From Pseudomonas sp. StFLB209 (GTDB lineage Bacteria > Pseudomonadota > Gammaproteobacteria > Pseudomonadales > Pseudomonadaceae): 64,000 nucleotides of DNA. The translations under genes and the position numbers were made by a program. Every line of letters starts with the position of its first letter. Positions within the stretch are counted from its first letter, which is position 1. The notes under the pieces are model-generated. The model ran no database searches, had not been told where the DNA came from, and was given only the letters and a program-made list of their open reading frames with translations. Where the stretch lies: NCBI RefSeq assembly GCF_000829415.1, contig NZ_AP014637.1, positions 5,659,001-5,723,000 on the forward strand, read 5' to 3'. Positions 60,904 to 64,000 of this stretch are shown piece by piece.

Positions 60904-62098
60904 TTACCAAGCTGGCGCGAAAAGCCCCTTCCTTCAGGTGGGGGATGAAAGCGGCACCGCGAAGCGGTCATAGGGGTTAAGATCCATAAAACCGCCCTAT
61001 CATGTGTTTCATGACTGAAATGAAAGCGACCAGAACCCTCAAGGTTCGAGTGCGAGACAAGCACGCAGCGCAGCTGCGTGAAGCTTCTCGCGCTGTGAAT
61101 TTTGTGTGGAACTACGTGAACGAGTTGAGCTGTCGCTCGATTCGTGAGCATGGTCGTTTTCTGTCGGCGTTCGACATTCACAAGTACACCAACGGGGCCG
61201 GCAAAGACTTGGGACTGCACAGCCAATCGGTGCAGGCTGTTGCCGACGAATATGTCACACGGCGCAAGCAGTTCAAAAAGCGCCAGCTACGCTGGCGCTG
61301 CTCGGGCGGCGCCCGGCGCAGTCTGGGCTGGGTGCCCTTCAAGGTCGGCGCGGCTGTCTGGAAAAACGGCCAGGTCGTCTTCAACAGACAGCACTTCAAG
61401 GTCTGGGACAGCTACGGCCTGGCGGGCTTTAAATTCAGATCCGGTAGCTTCAACGAGGACAGCCGTGGACGCTGGTATTTCAACGTCGTGGTCGAGGTCG
61501 ACCGGCAGTTATCGCCAGGCCAGGACGCGGTGGGTATCGACCTCGGACTGAAAACCACGGCCACCTGCAGCGACGGTGATCGCCTTGAAAGCGGCAGGTT
61601 CTACCGGGATCTGGAGAGCGCGCTGGGCACGGCCCAGCGCGCCGGCAAGAAGGCCCGTGTGCGGGCGATTCACGCCAAAATTGCGAACCGCCGCAAGGAT
61701 GCCCTGCATAAGTTCAGCAACGCGCTGGTCGCGCGTTGTGGCGTCATTGTGGTGGGCGATGTGAACTCACTGAAACTCGCGAAAACCAGGATGGCCAAGT
61801 CGGTGCTGGACGCCGGCTGGGGCCAATTGAAAACCATGCTGGAATACAAATGCGATCGCGCAGGCACGGTTTTCAAGGTTGTCAGCGAGAGAAACACCAC
61901 CCAAACCTGTTCGAGCTGCAAGCAATTGCCGGACTCGAGGCCGAGAGGTATCGCAGGGCTTGGAATAAGGGAATGGACTTGTTGTGGGTGCGGTGTCACC
62001 CACGACCGCGACGTCAACGCCGCAAAGAACATTCTCGCGCTCGGGCATGAGCGTCCAGTTGTGGGAATCCCCGCCCTTTAGGGCGGGGAGGATGTCAA
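60904..62098 (+). mobile_element. IS200/IS605-family (IS1341-type) element, tnpB only, copy 2
   Basis: Second copy, opposite orientation to copy 1. TTAC (60904-60907) precedes the left end. The right-end hairpin has 8-bp arms 62069-62076 and 62081-62088, and shared sequence ends at GTCAA (62094-62098). From the next base on the copies differ: the candidate guide here begins GCCTGAACAATACC, while copy 1 continues AGTTGCCTGCCG. No tnpA. Region 60810-61010 holds only the element's left end. Confidence 0.85.
61011..62081 (+). CDS. tnpB: TnpB family protein (RNA-guided nuclease relative), copy 2
   Basis: 356 residues from the ATG at 61011; 13 residues differ from copy 1 when the two translations are lined up by eye, none of them in a catalytic motif. 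Same features: Asp177 in GIDLG, Gly249 where RuvC-II normally has Glu, Glu293 before the CSSC finger, CCGC, and HDRD. An upstream in-frame ATG (61002) would add three residues not found in copy 1. Its intact frame suggests that selection or recent spread keeps it functional in some way. Confidence 0.9.
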   Translation: MTEMKATRTLKVRVRDKHAAQLREASRAVNFVWNYVNELSCRSIREHGRFLSAFDIHKYTNGAGKDLGLHSQSVQAVADEYVTRRKQFKKRQLRWRCSGGARRSLGWVPFKVGAAVWKNGQVVFNRQHFKVWDSYGLAGFKFRSGSFNEDSRGRWYFNVVVEVDRQLSPGQDAVGIDLGLKTTATCSDGDRLESGRFYRDLESALGTAQRAGKKARVRAIHAKIANRRKDALHKFSNALVARCGVIVVGDVNSLKLAKTRMAKSVLDAGWGQLKTMLEYKCDRAGTVFKVVSERNTTQTCSSCKQLPDSRPRGIAGLGIREWTCCGCGVTHDRDVNAAKNILALGHERPVVGIPAL

Positions 62099-62154
62099 GC
62101 CTGAACAATACCGCGAGCGCCTGGTTGGCGCTTGCCCCCAGAACCGGAGCCCTG

Positions 62155-62682
62155 ATGAATATGCAAGACACCCTGCGCCAGCAACTGATTGGCCAACCCC
62201 TGCCCTCTTTGACCCTGACCGCCACTGACCACTCCAGTGTCGACCTCAGCACCCTGCCCGGCCTCAGCGTGGTGTTTATCTACCCGCGCAGCGGCAACCC
62301 CGAACTGCCCGCCCCGGCAGAAATGGCCAGTGTGCCTGGTGCCAAAGGCTGCACCCCGCAGGCCTGTGGCTTTCGTGATGCGTTCGATGAATTCGCCGCC
62401 CTGGGCGTACAGCGAATCTTCGGCCTCTCGTCGCAAGACACCGCCTACCAACAGGAACTCAAGGAGCGCACGCAACTGCCCTACCAGCTGTTGTCCGATC
62501 AGGACTGTGCATTAGGCAAAGCGTTGGGCCTGCCGGTGTATCAGGCCGGGCCGCTGCAAGTGTATGGCCGCGCCGCACTGGTGATCGACGACGGCCGGCT
62601 GGCGCAGCTGTACACCGAGATCCCGAAGCCGGCGCGCAATGCCGAGGACATTCTTGGCTGGTTGCGCCAGGCACAGAACTGA
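62155..62682 (+). CDS. Peroxiredoxin (AhpC/TSA, BCP-like)
   Basis: A 175-residue thiol peroxidase-like protein: LSVVFIYPRSGNP strand, then GAKGCTPQACGFRDAFDEFAALGV in which the Cys pair around the TPQAC motif is at the peroxidatic position. FGLSSQDTAYQQELKERTQLPY and LLSDQDCALGKALGLP follow. These match redoxin-type peroxiredoxins that reduce peroxides. ATG at 62155 follows CGGAG; the alternatives upstream lie inside the tnpB element end. The element's right end is only 56 bases before the start, so the native promoter may have been displaced. Confidence 0.85.
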   Translation: MNMQDTLRQQLIGQPLPSLTLTATDHSSVDLSTLPGLSVVFIYPRSGNPELPAPAEMASVPGAKGCTPQACGFRDAFDEFAALGVQRIFGLSSQDTAYQQELKERTQLPYQLLSDQDCALGKALGLPVYQAGPLQVYGRAALVIDDGRLAQLYTEIPKPARNAEDILGWLRQAQN

Positions 62683-62696
62683 CGCAAACCGCTGCT

Positions 62697-63170
62697 TCAG
62701 AACATGGTATTGGTGTTGGCCGCCTGCTGCGGGACGTTCTGAATCACGTCCCAGTGCTCGACGAGCTTGCCATTGGCAACCCGAAAGATGTCCACCACGG
62801 CCTGACCCGGATCCTTGGCGCCATTGGTGGAGTGCACGTGCAGGTACACCAGGTCACCATCGGTGGCGCTGCGCACGACACGTGCCCTCGATTGCGGGTT
62901 TTCCTTGAAAAAGCCCGCAAAGAATTCCACGAACGGCGCCTTGCCATCCGGCACCTCAGGGTTGTGCTGCTTATAGTTGTCCGCAACCAGCTGCGCGGCA
63001 CCAGCCACATCATGCTTGTTGAAAAAGCGTTCGTAAAAATCCAGCACCAGGGTGCGGTTGGCCTCTTCCGCTGCCAGGTTGCGCGGGGTAGCGGCGTGAC
63101 TGGTCGCTGCCACAACAACGAGCAGCGCGGCCAGCGCCAGACCAGTCAGGGTTTTGAAGGAAAGAGTCAT
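62697..63170 (-). CDS. Exported NTF2-like (SnoaL-type) protein
   Basis: A 157-residue protein with a signal peptide (FKTLTGLALAALLVVVAATSHA) and a SnoaL/NTF2-like fold: NRTLVLDFYERFFNKHDVAGAAQLVADNYKQHNP, VEFFAGFFKENP, and VVDIFRVANGKLVEHWDVIQ. Relatives include small polyketide-type cyclases and proteins of unknown role; here the location would be periplasmic. The ATG at 63170 with AGGAAG upstream was chosen over an earlier start because it begins the signal peptide. Confidence 0.78.
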   Translation of the reverse strand: MTLSFKTLTGLALAALLVVVAATSHAATPRNLAAEEANRTLVLDFYERFFNKHDVAGAAQLVADNYKQHNPEVPDGKAPFVEFFAGFFKENPQSRARVVRSATDGDLVYLHVHSTNGAKDPGQAVVDIFRVANGKLVEHWDVIQNVPQQAANTNTMF

Positions 63171-63263
63171 AAGGCTTCCTGCGAGGGTGAATGAGGCGCT
63201 GATAGTAGTCTGGCGCGCGGCTGCGAAACTATCACCAGCCTGACATGTGAAACGATTGTCGAG

Positions 63264-63291
63264 GGGGCCGGACGCTGTCACAGCCGGCCCC
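63264..63291 (-). terminator. GC-rich hairpin after ggt
   Basis: Stem 63264-63271 with 63284-63291 (GGGGCCGG/CCGGCCCC) lies 10 bases downstream of the ggt stop on the minus strand. No U-run is present, so its strength as a terminator is uncertain. Confidence 0.4.
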
Positions 63292-63300
63292 GCTGCGGGA

Positions 63301-64000
63301 TCAATAGCCCAGCGACAACCCGGTATTGCGCCGTGGATCGTTGGCGCCGTAGTACTTGTTGTTACCCACCGGTTTGCCGTCCAGCGAAGGCGCGCCGACC
63401 AGAATCGCCGCTACGTGATTGAGCGGTTGCGGCCCGGTGAATTTGTGGCCCCAGCTTTCGAGGATCTTGCGCGTATCAGGGCTGATCGCGAAATCTTCCA
63501 GGTGGGTTTCCTCAGGCAGCCATTGCTGGTGGAAACGGGTCGCGTCGGTGGCTTCCTGGATGTTCATGCGGTAGTCGATGACGTTGAGCATGGTCAGCAG
63601 GGTCGCGGTAATGATCCGGCTGCCGCCGGGCGTACCCACCACCATGACGGTCTTGCCGTCCTTGGTGACGATGGTCGGGCTCATGGATGACAGCGGGGTT
63701 TTACCGGGGGCAATGGCGTTGGCTTCGCCCTGCACCAGGCCGTACATGTTCGGCACGCCGACCTTGGAAGTGAAGTCGTCCATCTCGTCGTTGAGGATCA
63801 CCCCGGTCTTGCTGGCCATCACGCCGGCACCGAACCAGTCGTTGAGGGTGTAGGTCACCGACACCGCATTGCCCCATTTGTCGACGATGGAGTAGTGCGT
63901 GGTGTTGTTGCCTTCATGGGGCGCAACGCCAGGTGCCAGGTCTTTGGAGACCGCAGCTTTTTGTGGGTCGATGGCAGCGCGCAGCTTGGCCGCGTAGTCC
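63301..64000 (-). CDS. ggt: Gamma-glutamyltransferase, C-terminal part (gene runs out of window)
   Basis: The small-subunit half of a gamma-glutamyltransferase that cleaves glutathione in the periplasm. Visible: the self-processing/catalytic Thr in NNTTHYSIVDKWGNAVS (complement of about 63850-63905), SVTYTLNDWFGAG, NDEMDDF, PLSSMSPTIV and VGTPGGSRIITATLLTMLNVIDY, ending DPRRNTGLSLGY. The 5' part with signal peptide and large subunit is beyond the window end. Confidence 0.93.
   Translation of the reverse strand, partial: DYAAKLRAAIDPQKAAVSKDLAPGVAPHEGNNTTHYSIVDKWGNAVSVTYTLNDWFGAGVMASKTGVILNDEMDDFTSKVGVPNMYGLVQGEANAIAPGKTPLSSMSPTIVTKDGKTVMVVGTPGGSRIITATLLTMLNVIDYRMNIQEATDATRFHQQWLPEETHLEDFAISPDTRKILESWGHKFTGPQPLNHVAAILVGAPSLDGKPVGNNKYYGANDPRRNTGLSLGY

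Noticed and set aside
1..64000. CRISPR array, prophage, tRNA or rRNA genes
   Set aside because: No spaced direct repeats, no integrase or phage structural genes, and no tRNA-like cloverleaf or rRNA sequence were recognised by reading; a dedicated scan was not possible.

Overview
The window is GC-rich, densely coded chromosomal DNA of a Pseudomonas, most likely of the fluorescens/putida side of the genus. Support comes from the gene families, the short palindromic REP elements (at 2397-2450, 41535-41559 and 60326-60349) and a complete type VI secretion locus laid out like the P. aeruginosa H2 cluster. No rRNA, tRNA or CRISPR array was seen.

Layout. 1-2.4 kb: end of an aldehyde dehydrogenase gene and an IS200/IS605-type element that carries only tnpB. 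2.6-8.7 kb: a flavin-reductase-like protein, the molybdenum cytidylyltransferase MocA, and a paoABCD operon for a periplasmic molybdo-flavoprotein aldehyde oxidase. MocA would make the MCD cofactor that this oxidase family uses. 9-11 kb: an EamA exporter, a divergent Lrp-type regulator with a TTG start, and a YqaA/DedA membrane protein. 11.1-12.5 kb: flavohaemoglobin hmp, preceded by three NorR-like operators and a -24/-12-like promoter. 12.5-32 kb: one minus-strand type VI secretion operon, tssA-B-C-E-F-G-clpV-sigma54 activator-small lipoprotein-fha-tssJ-K-L-M-stp1-stk1. It has no hcp, vgrG, PAAR or effector gene.

32.5-36.1 kb: an Nramp-like transporter without the usual metal-binding motif, then a two-gene ZorA/ZorB-like ion-driven motor with no Zorya effector gene beside it. 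This is the strongest candidate for something undescribed. 36.2-41.5 kb: a TonB receptor, ABC ATPase, binding protein and permease behind a well-preserved cobalamin riboswitch, so very probably corrinoid uptake. 41.7-45.3 kb: a SitABCD-type Mn/Fe (or Zn) ABC importer. 45.4-47.9 kb: a dead chemoreceptor remnant, a YghU-type glutathione transferase and a ClpP-like stand-alone protease.

47.9-60.3 kb is a signalling region. It holds a 1351-residue CHASE-PAS-hybrid kinase translationally coupled to a REC-GGDEF diguanylate cyclase, a LysR regulator beside a broken hydroxyproline-epimerase gene, and a bacteriophytochrome operon (bphP, CheY-like regulator, hybrid kinase with two receiver domains). 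60.4-64 kb: a RidA protein, a second tnpB element in the opposite orientation to the first (13 of 356 residues differ), a peroxiredoxin, an exported NTF2-like protein and the 3' part of a gamma-glutamyltransferase gene that runs off the window.
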